Below are positions 56,021-64,000 of a stretch of 64,000 nt of DNA, one piece after another. A program made the position numbers and the translations under genes. The notes below the pieces were generated by a model. It saw nothing but the letters and a program-made list of their open reading frames with translations, was not told the origin of the DNA and did not search any database. The stretch lies in contig NZ_CP104166.1 in NCBI RefSeq assembly GCF_029982035.1, forward strand, positions 806,001 through 870,000. The letters run 5' to 3'. Source of the stretch: Megaera polyxenophila. Lineage in GTDB: Bacteria > Pseudomonadota > Alphaproteobacteria > Rickettsiales > Rickettsiaceae. Position 1 is the first letter of the stretch, and every line of letters begins with the position of its first letter.

Positions 56021-56511
56021 TTCATATTAACTAACCTGTCCGGTTTATTGTAGCCAGATCAATATTATTACTCAAAGGAACATTAATAACTGTCAGTGTT
56101 TTACAAAATCAAATTGCTAGGTAATTTCGAGCATTACATAAGTCGGTTACAAATGCTTTTACCCATATGGTTGTGCTCTTATCAGTAATCAACTATCATA
56201 CAATAAATCATCTATTAAATCTCTATTACAATTGCAAGATTTTTAATTTGTAATGCGAAACGTTTAGGTACTAACAAATTCAATTTAATCCATATTCAGT
56301 ACTTAACTCTTATAGTATTATGTTTTCTATATCGAAAAAGTTCTGTAGTAATTCCAAAACAAGAGTTGTGTTAATTATGTCAATTTAAAAATAATATTAT
56401 ATTTATATTAGTTATTTTATATTTGTATAACATATTTATATCGATATAAAGTATTAATCATAAAAAGAACAAAAATCATATATTTATATAGGTTAAAATG
56501 CAGAGGTTAAA

Positions 56512-58095
56512 ATGCAACTTTTTTATCTAAAACCTACAATAATAGCAGAGCCACTAATATGGGGATGGTATGCTTGGTCTTATTTAATACCACCTACAAC
56601 TGCTGGGTGTTACCTTTCAGATAGGTATCTAAAGATAATGCAGTCTTATGTACAGGCGCCCCAAATTCATGCTCAAGCAATAAACAATCCTGAACTTTTA
56701 GGTGGCCCATTTATTGACTTAAACGGTGAAAAAGTTGATGAGATTAAAAAGTTAATTGAAGATACTCAAGAAAAATGTAAGGTACTTCTAGAATTGTCAA
56801 AATCTATAAAAGACTTTAGTAGATTTCTTCAAAGTGAGGATGGTAATTCACTAGAAAATTATTATCAAAAATTACCAGAAAATCTTCAAGGTTTAGTTGA
56901 GTTAGTTTATGATTTAAATAATAACGCTTCAATAAAATTAATAGAACCTTTACTTTATAAAAAATATTACACCACAACTTACCAGTCCATAACTCTCTCA
57001 GAGTCATTAGGAGATTATAGACCTTTTATGTTAAGTACTCCTAACCTTAAGAAGAATAATCAAGTTACTCTGAATCTTCCATTCAACGATAAGAGATTAG
57101 ATCTGCTGTTTTCTATGCTGAATGAGCCTAGATCTAGAAAAGAGATTGAAAATTTATTTGATATGGAAGATAACTATAAAAATTTATTTTCGTCATTTTT
57201 CAGTGAAAAAAAACCTAATATTAACTCAGATAGAAATTACAACTCTGACATGGTTCGTGTAAGATATTTGGGCCATGCCTGTGTTCTAATTCAAACAGAT
57301 AAAGTATCTATTTTGATAGATCCTGTTGTGAGTTACAATGTTCCAAGTCAAGTTCCAAGATTTACTATAGAAGATTTACCTGATGTAATTGATTACGTAG
57401 TTCTAACTCATAATCATCAAGATCATGTGTTATTTGAAACTTTATTACGACTAAGATATAAAATAAAAAACGTTGTTTGCCCTTCGAATAATCAAGGTTT
57501 TCTAGCTGATCCATCATTAAAATTAATTTTAGAAAAACTAGGTTTTGAATCTGTTTGTCAACTAAATAATTTTGAAAGTATGCCTATTCCCGAAGGAGAA
57601 ATTATAGGACTTCCTTTCTTGGGGGAACACTCAGATTTAAATATACATTCAAAAATTGCTCATTTTATCACTCTTAAAGGTAGAAAATTTGTTTTCGCTG
57701 CCGATTCAAATAACTTAGATCATAATTTATATATAAATATATTTAAGTATGTTGGCCCTATTGATACGTTATTTTTAGGTATGGAATGTGATGGAGCTCC
57801 TCTTACTTGGTTATATGGCCCCTTACTTACAAATCCTATCAAGAGATCTTATGATAACTCTAGAACTTTATCAGGTTCAGATTTTAAAAATGCTTGGGCG
57901 ATTGTTAAGGAATCAAAGTGTAAAGAAGTATATGTTTACGCTATGGGGTTAGAACCATGGTTAAATTATGTTATGGCATTAAAGTATACTCCTGATTCAA
58001 TCCAACTTATAGAATCCGACCTTTTAGTTAGAAAGTGCCACGAATCAAGTATTAAAGCCGAAAGACTATATGGTAAAAAAGAATGGGTTACATAG
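56512..58095 (+). CDS. CmlA-like diiron monooxygenase (metallo-beta-lactamase fold)
   Basis: The 527-residue protein has an N-terminal domain of about 245 residues (YLKPTIIAEPLIWGWYAWSY, LSDRYLKIMQSYVQAP, NNPELLGGPFIDLNGEK, LVELVYDLNNNAS) and a metallo-beta-lactamase domain. Metal-binding residues are His300, His302, Asp304, His305 in LTHNHQDHV, Glu372 in FLGEHSDL and Asp398 in FAADSNN. These have the same spacing as the iron ligands I recall for CmlA (305, 307, 309, 310, 377, 403). CmlA beta-hydroxylates an aromatic amino acid held on a peptide synthetase in chloramphenicol synthesis. The length matches (CmlA about 530). The substrate here is unknown. The start at 56512 follows an AT-rich 400-base gap. 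Confidence 0.75.
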   Translation: MQLFYLKPTIIAEPLIWGWYAWSYLIPPTTAGCYLSDRYLKIMQSYVQAPQIHAQAINNPELLGGPFIDLNGEKVDEIKKLIEDTQEKCKVLLELSKSIKDFSRFLQSEDGNSLENYYQKLPENLQGLVELVYDLNNNASIKLIEPLLYKKYYTTTYQSITLSESLGDYRPFMLSTPNLKKNNQVTLNLPFNDKRLDLLFSMLNEPRSRKEIENLFDMEDNYKNLFSSFFSEKKPNINSDRNYNSDMVRVRYLGHACVLIQTDKVSILIDPVVSYNVPSQVPRFTIEDLPDVIDYVVLTHNHQDHVLFETLLRLRYKIKNVVCPSNNQGFLADPSLKLILEKLGFESVCQLNNFESMPIPEGEIIGLPFLGEHSDLNIHSKIAHFITLKGRKFVFAADSNNLDHNLYINIFKYVGPIDTLFLGMECDGAPLTWLYGPLLTNPIKRSYDNSRTLSGSDFKNAWAIVKESKCKEVYVYAMGLEPWLNYVMALKYTPDSIQLIESDLLVRKCHESSIKAERLYGKKEWVT

Positions 58096-58336
58096 TTTTT
58101 TAACACAAAATAAATATTTATAGCTGATACAAACTAAGTTTTTAGTATTGGTTTCCCAAGTTACTCAATTGTCTTAAGTGAACCAGTTTTAGTATAATTC
58201 TATGATTATAGAAGTTTTAAGTTAAAACCACTTAAGAGGCGTAGATTTGGTTTGTTATCAGTTAAACTAGATAATATAGTGTATTAAATGTTGTTTAAAG
58301 ATATCAATTAAAAATTGTTGAATCATAAGGCTCTCT

Positions 58337-58642
58337 ATGTACTATTTAAAACCAACTATTAAAGCAGAACCACTAATTTGGCGTTGGTATGCATGGCCTC
58401 ATCTTATATCACCAGCAACTGCAGCTTGTAATATTGTAGAAAGACACCTTAAAATAATGCAATCTTACGTACAAAATCCTAAGATCCATGCCCAAGCAGT
58501 AAAAGATCCTAAAATGCTAGGCGGCCCTTTTATTGATTTAGATGGCAAAAAGACTAATGAAATAAAAGCTCTGATTAATGATACAAAACAAAATTGTAAA
58601 GTATTAATTGCTTTATGTGCTGCTTTAAAAGAACTGGACAAG
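58337..58642 (+). pseudogene. Second CmlA-like gene, cut off by an IS91-like insertion
   Basis: The first 102 codons (MYYLKPTIKAEPLIWRWYAW, ERHLKIMQSYVQNPKIHAQA, MLGGPFIDLDGKK) are closely related to the start of the gene at 56512 but clearly diverged, so this is an older paralog. The frame enters the IS91-like element after a CAAG. No continuation is found beyond the other end at 60453, so the catalytic domain is lost. Confidence 0.85.
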
Positions 58643-58790
58643 ATAAGCCACCTATCGGTGGCAGCTTAAAAGAAGATACTCTTGACCGATAAATATTTAT
58701 GGAGGATTATAATACTGGTATTTGATTTGTTTTAACTTGAGTTATAAAGACTGAATGTTAGACATACATAAGATAATATATAATTGAGTT

Positions 58791-59045
58791 ATGAGTAACT
58801 TGCACTCTGAGCAGCATTTGGTCAATGAATTAGCGGTAAAAACTCTTAAGGCCATTTCTAAAGAGCAAGCAATTCCTTACAGCAGGATCAAAAAGATTTT
58901 TTCCGAAGGAGATAAGGAAATAGCCAAGGCTTTCTGGATAATGTTGCGAAAAATATCTCCCAATCATAAGTATAATTCTGTTTACTATTGCCCTGATTGT
59001 AAAGAATTTGATTTAGAACGCAAAGGAAGAAAGATTCCTTGGTAA
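58791..59045 (+). CDS. Small ORF of the IS91-like element (copy 3)
   Basis: Identical 84-residue protein to those in copies 1 and 2. Function unknown. Confidence 0.6.
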   Translation: MSNLHSEQHLVNELAVKTLKAISKEQAIPYSRIKKIFSEGDKEIAKAFWIMLRKISPNHKYNSVYYCPDCKEFDLERKGRKIPW

Positions 59046-59069
59046 GAAAACATTAACTATAAGTAATTT

Positions 59070-60248
59070 ATGGAAATAGTCGGTAAAGGAATATCTATAA
59101 AACATATTTTTCTAGACCGTGGTAATTGGTCTCGATTTCGCTAAAAAATACGGCAAGCTAAGATACGGCATTATTTTCAACGTCACTAAAGTTATATCGT
59201 GTGGAACGAAATATTTAGGATTTAAACGTTATAGCTGCCGTGATTGTAACCGCAATAAATCGGTAGCATTCAGCTGTAAAGGTAGGTTTTGTTCTCGTTG
59301 TGGTAAGAAACAAACGGATCAATGGGTGAGTAAGGCTAGCAATGTTCTACCAAAAACACGATGGCAGCACATTACATTTACAATGCCGGACTCTTTATGG
59401 CCGATATTTTGGCTCAATCGTGATCTGTTTGGATTGATTTCCGGTATTGCAGCAGGAATTATTAAGGAGATAGCTACAAAGAAAAATCTTGTGGTTGGTA
59501 TATTTACTGCCTTACACACTTTCGGTAGAGATTTAAAACGCAATGTTCATATCCATTTATCGGTTACTTGCGGCGGTATAAATAGCAAAGGCAAGTGGCA
59601 AAAATTATTTTTTCCTGCCGAACCTATTAAAAAAATGTGGAGACATAGAGTCCTTGAGTTATTTCGCTTTCAATATATCTCAAGTAATTTGAAGTTGCCG
59701 TCCGCATATCAAAATGCTGAGAATTTTAATAACTGGATGAGTAGTTTATACGAAATCAGTTGGTATGTTTATTTACAAAAACCATCGGATGATCATAAAC
59801 GCAACATAGAATATTTAGGGCGGTATATAAAACGCCCCCTATTTCCGAGACAAGAATAGAAAATTACGACGGAAAGCAGGTAACGTTTAAATTTCTTGAT
59901 CACTATAATAATACAATTGATCGCATAACTATGCCCGTGATGCAGTTCATAGCTAGTCTGATTATGCATATACCAGATCGTTATTTTCGAATGATTAGGT
60001 ATTACGGTTTTTTATCTAATAGAACTAGGGGCGTACAATTACCTATCGTATATAAGGCAATTAATCAAATCGTTCATAAGAAAACTAAGCTCATTAGTTG
60101 GAGATTAATGATTTGGTTGAATTTTAAAATAGATCCTCTGTTTTGCTATAATTGCAATAAATGTATGAATCTGCGGCAAGTTTATTACGGTTTATCTCCG
60201 CCATTGTTATTAATAAGAATCAATGAATTATTATCAACGCCTAGATAA
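59070..60248 (+). pseudogene. IS91-like transposase (copy 3), frameshifted
   Basis: The frame carries the early TAA phase change after DRGNWSRFR and the C5 shift after YLGRYIKRP, exactly as in copy 2. Zinc-finger, HUH and C-terminal MPVMQFIASL segments are all present but in different phases. Confidence 0.8.
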
Positions 60249-60574
60249 CATCATTATGGCGAACACTTCTTTCACGTCTTAGCCACATAATTTGTAAAAC
60301 TGAACCTATTTTTAGATAGATTCTGGCAGAGATTTTTATAAAAGTGTTGATAATTTCTAATATTGTGGCTTGTAACTACATTTTATTAAACGAATTTTCA
60401 AAGTTTTGATTAACAATTTTTCTGGTTACAAATTTTGAAATTCCTATACTATGAAATAACTAGACAAAACAAGAAAAATATTTTAATATAATATTAAATA
60501 TCATCACTTATTGTTATCATATTACAGTAATAATACTATTATCATAAATAGTTAAAAAAAAGTTAAAAGATTGG

Positions 60575-60862
60575 ATTTGACGGCTAGAGGTAGGGAAGGG
60601 GCAAAAAGACGCTGCGAAACAGAGCCCGGCATTGATTAGAACGGGAAGATGTAATGAAAGTAAGGGGGGCGTAAGAGCTTAGAGCATGCCGTAACAGGGC
60701 AGTAAACAGTGTCTTAGCTTCTTTCTCTGATAAAAACCGTGTAACCCATCAAATCAACCCAAAAAGGTTTAAAGTAGGGAAGGGAAGTTAAAACAGGCCG
60801 TAGCTCAAGGGTAAGGTGTGAGACAAAGGTTAAGTAAAAAAGCTCCAGATGGAGCATTTTTT
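60575..60862 (+). ncRNA. GC-rich, terminator-ended segment, candidate non-coding RNA
   Basis: About 290 bases stand out from the AT-rich surroundings by purine-rich, G-rich sequence (GACGGCTAGAGGTAGGGAAG at the start; GTAAGGGGGGCGTAAGAGC in the middle). No frame gives a sensible protein, and the segment ends in a strong hairpin with a T-run. It does not match tmRNA, RNase P RNA, tRNA or rRNA features that I know. A small RNA or a remnant of a structured element such as an intron domain is possible. Confidence 0.35.
60836..60862 (+). terminator. Rho-independent terminator
   Basis: The hairpin GCTCC-AGAT-GGAGC (60842-60855) is preceded by an A-run and followed by a T-run at 60857-60862, so it can act in both directions. 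It ends the GC-rich segment to its left. Confidence 0.75.
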
Positions 60863-61736
60863 CCATTTAACCAACTACTCACCTTTAGGGATAGTTAAAA
60901 GTAATTGACACTAAAAAAGAGGGGTGTTGTTTAACTGTGTGTTTTTATGACCGCTATTCTCGCGTGGTAAGAAAATAATACAAAAAAAGATATAAATATT
61001 CTTTTTATGGTTGAGGCAGATTCAAGATTGAAGTGCAACACCTAAAAGGTTATAAAGTTAATATATAAGATTAGGTAATGTGTAATGCAGTATACGCAGA
61101 TAAAATACGAAGAAAGAATAGAATTAGCAAAGTTATATTCCGAGAGTTTATCAATGAATAAAATAGCTAAATTAATGAATCGTTCTAAATCAACAATTAG
61201 TAGAGAGCTCAAACGTAATAAAACCTATAACAATTACTGGCCTGATAGCGCACATTGCCACTCTCTTGCTAGGCGTAGAAGAGGTAATAAACTTACTAGA
61301 AACAATGATTTGAACATATTTGTCACACAAAAACTAATTTACAATAGATGGAGTCCAGAACAAATAGCAGGCTGGTTAAAGCTTAAAAAACATAATTTTG
61401 GAACAGTTAGTCATGAAACTATTTACAAATGGATTTACCTACCGTACGAAATACACTCAGGTAGCAAATTATGGAGATTTTTAGCTAGACACAAAAGAAA
61501 AAGAGGTTTACAATGGGCTGATCATGCTTCAGTTAATCTAATTCCAAATAGAATATCTATTCATTCTAGGCCTAAAATAGCAGATACAAAAGTAGAAACC
61601 GGTCATTGGGAAGGTGATTTAATGAGTTTTAATAGAAATACCCAACATATATTGGTATTACATGAGCGTAAGACTTTGTTTGTACAAGGTGCAATTTTAG
61701 AAAATAAAACAGCTGATTCTACTACTAAAGCTTTAT

Positions 61737-62331
61737 AGTCCCTTTGGTGGTGAAAACCTCCATCTTCCAGATGGAAAAGCTTTAGCTTGTCTAATGCGCC
61801 ATGATGCGGTAGCATCATAAGTCTATGACTTACTATAACAAAAGATCACATTCAGTTTTTTATCATCGTTATCATATAGTATGGATAACGAAATATCGCT
61901 ATAAGGTACTTACTTACGACATAAAAAAACGTGTTCGGGAACTAGTGTTACAGGTAGCTGAGGAAATGAGTATAAAGATAGAAAATGGCGTTGTATCAAG
62001 CGACCATGTCCATATATTTGCAAATATTCCTCCGCATATTAAAATTAGTGAATTTGTTCAGAAAGCTAAGGGAAGATCATCTAAAAGAATACAGGAAGAA
62101 TTTCCGATACTAAAAAAGAAATACTGGGGTAGACATTTATGGGGCAGAGGATACTTCAGTTCAACTAGCGGTAATGTTACAGATGATATGATTAACGAAT
62201 ATATCAACAAACACACTGACGCTCATGAGACCGACTTTACTTCAAATATTAGGCTAGAATGAGCTTTAGCTTGATAAGCGACTTCTAGTCGCAAAGATCA
62301 AACTTTCATCTCTCAGATGAAAGTGGTTGAT
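61737..62331 (+). mobile_element. IS200/IS605-like element, copy 2
   Basis: The same 595-bp element as at 36539-37133, again directly 3' of TTTAT and without target duplication, now inside an IS30 transposase gene. The terminal hairpins are the same. Two exact insertion junctions in unrelated hosts fix the element ends. Confidence 0.9.
61825..62262 (+). CDS. tnpA: TnpA, Y1 HUH transposase (IS200-like copy 2)
   Basis: The protein of 145 residues is identical to the copy at 36627-37064, with HUH motif HVHIF and catalytic Tyr in NEYINKH. It is intact, so this element could still move. Confidence 0.93.
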   Translation: MTYYNKRSHSVFYHRYHIVWITKYRYKVLTYDIKKRVRELVLQVAEEMSIKIENGVVSSDHVHIFANIPPHIKISEFVQKAKGRSSKRIQEEFPILKKKYWGRHLWGRGYFSSTSGNVTDDMINEYINKHTDAHETDFTSNIRLE

Positions 62332-62699
62332 TTGGTTTAATGACTTCTATCCCTAAAGCAGCTAGGAAAACTTTAACACTTGATAACGGAGGAGAGTTTG
62401 CAGATCATGAAAAATATCAAGAAGTAGGTTTAGAAGCATATTTTTGTGATCCTTACTGTTCATGGCAAAAAGGCGGTGTGGAAAATAGCAATGGAAGGCT
62501 CAGAATTATATTACCTAGGGATACAAATGTGAAAGAAATAGAATACGACAAGTTTAAGCAAATTATTTTAAACCATAATTCTACTCCACGAAAATCTTTG
62601 GGATGGTTGACACCGCTAGAAGTATTTAATAAAGATTTAGAGCAATTACAATATAAATCTTGATCTATTACTTTTATTTTAAATATTAATTAAATAATA

Positions 62700-64000
62700 A
62701 TGTCTAAAAGAAAAACCAAAGCATATAAAGCCAAACGGCAAGAAGAATCGACATCGAAGGTTTTGCTTAAGTCTAGAATTGAAGCTTTACAAAAAGAAAA
62801 TTATAAAAGGCTTAATGAAAACCCCGGTGTTAAACTAAAACTTATAAATGCTTTATTAATATCTGATTATCCTCAATTAATACAACAAATATTCGGGCAA
62901 AAAGGGTTAGTAGAGATATTAGATTCAAATAACATCGAATTATCTACTAACGAGGTAGTAAAAATAGCGTCGTTAGTTCTTCAAAACAACGCTGCACGTT
63001 CTATGCAATTTTTAATAAATTCATATGGAATGCTATTAGGTAGAAATGAAAAATTTATAGAATGTGCGGCTAAATTTCTTAAAGATAAAGAAACAATAAA
63101 TATCCTTATCAAGGATATCAATTTTTTACGTAATGATGGTAAAAATTTGCTACATAGAGCAGTTGATATGGATAACCTTGAATTAATCCAGATTTTGTCT
63201 GAATTAGATAAATCAATGATCCTTCAAGTTGATGATAAAGGATTTACAGCACTACACTATGCCTTAGCTTATTTAAATAAGGATCTAGAAGCAGATCACC
63301 CTAAAAAAGAAAAGCTAAGTGCTCTTAAAGTATTTAAAAGTAAAAATGACAAAAGCCTTAAAGTTGTAGAAATATTAATAAAGAGCCAAAGCAACTCATT
63401 AAACAATAAACAACTTTATGAAAAAATACTTAAAGAATTTGCAGGTTTAGATCTTAATATAATCGATTTTCCTAATGATTTTGCTATTTCTTATGTCCTT
63501 ACTGAAACTACAAAAAAATCAGCAGAAATATTAGCAATTTATTGGTGGGGACTTTATAATAACGGGTATTCTCAAAAAGATTGGGAAAAAATAAAAAATG
63601 AAATTGCCTCAATAATAACACATTCTAGTTTAGAACATAATATTGATTTATTGAATGTGGCATTTGAATTTTTCCTTGTTTCTATACAAGAACTTACCAT
63701 TGATAACTTTATAAAATGCTATACAGGCAGCAATAATTCTAAAAGTATATTAAGTCAAGAAATCAAGTTATTTATTTTAAGCAAATTAGCATGGTATAAT
63801 GATGCTAACGGGCAAAGCAATTTAGCATTATCTCAGTCGTTAGAAGCGATAGAGTTGGTAATACTACTTAATGACAATAATTTAAGAGCATTTGACTGGT
63901 ATAATGATGCTATGTACAAAATCTACCTTACATATGCTCATGTCAACCAAAGGATTAATAAAGATTATGGAAGTATTGAAATACTTGAAGCTTTAGAGAA
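62700..64000 (+). CDS. Ankyrin-repeat protein, incomplete at the window end
   Basis: The frame opens at an ATG at 62700 (MSKRKTKAYKAKRQEESTSK) and stays open for 433 codons to the window edge. It is largely helical. Near residues 143-180, DGKNLLHRAVDMDNLELIQI and DDKGFTALHYALAYL are ankyrin repeats. A later part (WYNDANGQSNLALSQSLEAI) looks TPR-like. There is no signal peptide. Ankyrin proteins are a common class of rickettsial effectors, so a host-interaction role is possible but unproven. Confidence 0.7.
   Translation, partial: MSKRKTKAYKAKRQEESTSKVLLKSRIEALQKENYKRLNENPGVKLKLINALLISDYPQLIQQIFGQKGLVEILDSNNIELSTNEVVKIASLVLQNNAARSMQFLINSYGMLLGRNEKFIECAAKFLKDKETINILIKDINFLRNDGKNLLHRAVDMDNLELIQILSELDKSMILQVDDKGFTALHYALAYLNKDLEADHPKKEKLSALKVFKSKNDKSLKVVEILIKSQSNSLNNKQLYEKILKEFAGLDLNIIDFPNDFAISYVLTETTKKSAEILAIYWWGLYNNGYSQKDWEKIKNEIASIITHSSLEHNIDLLNVAFEFFLVSIQELTIDNFIKCYTGSNNSKSILSQEIKLFILSKLAWYNDANGQSNLALSQSLEAIELVILLNDNNLRAFDWYNDAMYKIYLTYAHVNQRINKDYGSIEILEALE

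Larger units (their letters stand above)
58643..60452 (+). mobile_element. IS91-like element, copy 3
   Basis: The 1,810-bp copy has CAAG at 58639-58642 and right end CCTATACTAT at 60452. It has the same length and reading-frame defects as copy 2. The host sequence does not resume on the right, which suggests a deletion next to that end. Confidence 0.88.
61085..62663 (+). pseudogene. IS30-family transposase, interrupted
   Basis: The N-terminal part (MQYTQIKYEERIELAKLYSE) has the HTH NKIAKLMNRSKSTISRELKR and the first catalytic segment VETGHWEGDLMS. At ADSTTKAL the IS200-like element enters. Taking out 61737-62331 restores the frame: KALFGLMTSIPKAARKTLT, then the second Asp in LDNGGEFADH and the catalytic Glu region CSWQKGGVENSNGRLR. 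The copy is inactive now but would be repaired by exact excision. Confidence 0.88.
61013..62677 (+). mobile_element. IS30-family element split by an IS200-like insertion
   Basis: The left end has the IS30-type terminal sequence GGCAGATTCAAGATTGAAG (from about 61015). The right end is less clear, with a degenerate AAATCTTGATCT near 62657. The element encodes one IS30 transposase, interrupted at 61737. Boundaries are approximate. Confidence 0.65.

Noticed and set aside
56512..58095. Beta-lactamase or general metallo-hydrolase
   Set aside because: The long N-terminal domain and the Glu372/Asp398 ligand set match the CmlA type, not class B beta-lactamases.
60575..60862. tmRNA or RNase P RNA
   Set aside because: No tRNA-like ends, no proteolysis-tag frame and no conserved RNase P core were found.
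1..64000. CRISPR arrays
   Set aside because: No regularly spaced short repeats were seen on either strand. The pentapeptide-repeat gene gives only protein-level periodicity.
1..64000. rRNA genes
   Set aside because: No conserved 16S, 23S or 5S segments were recognised. The GC-rich piece at 60.6-60.9 kb does not match them.

Overview
The window reads as a chromosome segment of an obligate intracellular alphaproteobacterium of the order Rickettsiales, probably family Rickettsiaceae. The housekeeping genes (acpS, ntrX, ntrY, a fis-like gene, dus, dedA, sucB, sucA, bamA) are AT-rich and of rickettsial type. They lie among many insertion sequences and beside an F-type conjugation operon of the kind carried by rickettsial amplified genetic elements. 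The assignment comes from gene content and sequence style only; no search was run.

Positions 1-27,080 are an integrated conjugative element, visibly richer in G+C than the rest. Its transfer operon runs right to left: XRE regulator, a small unknown gene, traA, traL, traE, traK, traB, traV, traC, trbI, a small membrane protein, traW, Ti-type traC and traD, traU, trbC, two TraN-like paralogs, traN, traF, traH, traG. The operon is decaying. traE and trbC each carry one copy of the same 1,129-bp IS630-family element, and traB (twice), traV and traW each look one base short in a homopolymer. To the right lie a secreted Ulp1-like protease fused to an autotransporter barrel, a DnaA_N-type replication initiator, a truncated initiator paralog with a 93-bp tandem duplication, a small HTH gene flanked by two matching palindromes, a dead IS5-type transposase, and a large serine recombinase whose last codons lie inside tRNA-Ser(GCU). 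That tRNA marks the right end of the element.

Positions 27,180-48,020 are core chromosome: acpS, a pentapeptide-repeat lipoprotein, ntrX, ntrY, fis-like and dus on one strand, then dedA, sucB, sucA and bamA. An SDR gene between dus and dedA is broken by three nested insertions (IS982 containing an IS91-like element containing an IS200-like element). A second IS91-like copy separates sucA from bamA.

Positions 48,470-58,640 are the most unusual part. A compact minus-strand group encodes a LysE-type exporter, a PLP aminotransferase, a dioxygenase with hydroxymandelate-synthase signature residues, an SDR dehydrogenase and an ABC exporter. About 2 kb further on is an intact gene for a CmlA-like diiron (metallo-beta-lactamase fold) oxygenase and a truncated second copy. 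Together these resemble the amino-acid supply and tailoring part of a nonribosomal peptide pathway based on hydroxyphenylglycine or beta-hydroxylated aromatic amino acids. No peptide synthetase is in the window. The final 5 kb hold an IS91-like copy, a GC-rich transcribed-looking segment with a terminator, an IS30 element split by a second IS200-like copy, and the start of an ankyrin-repeat protein that runs off the window.
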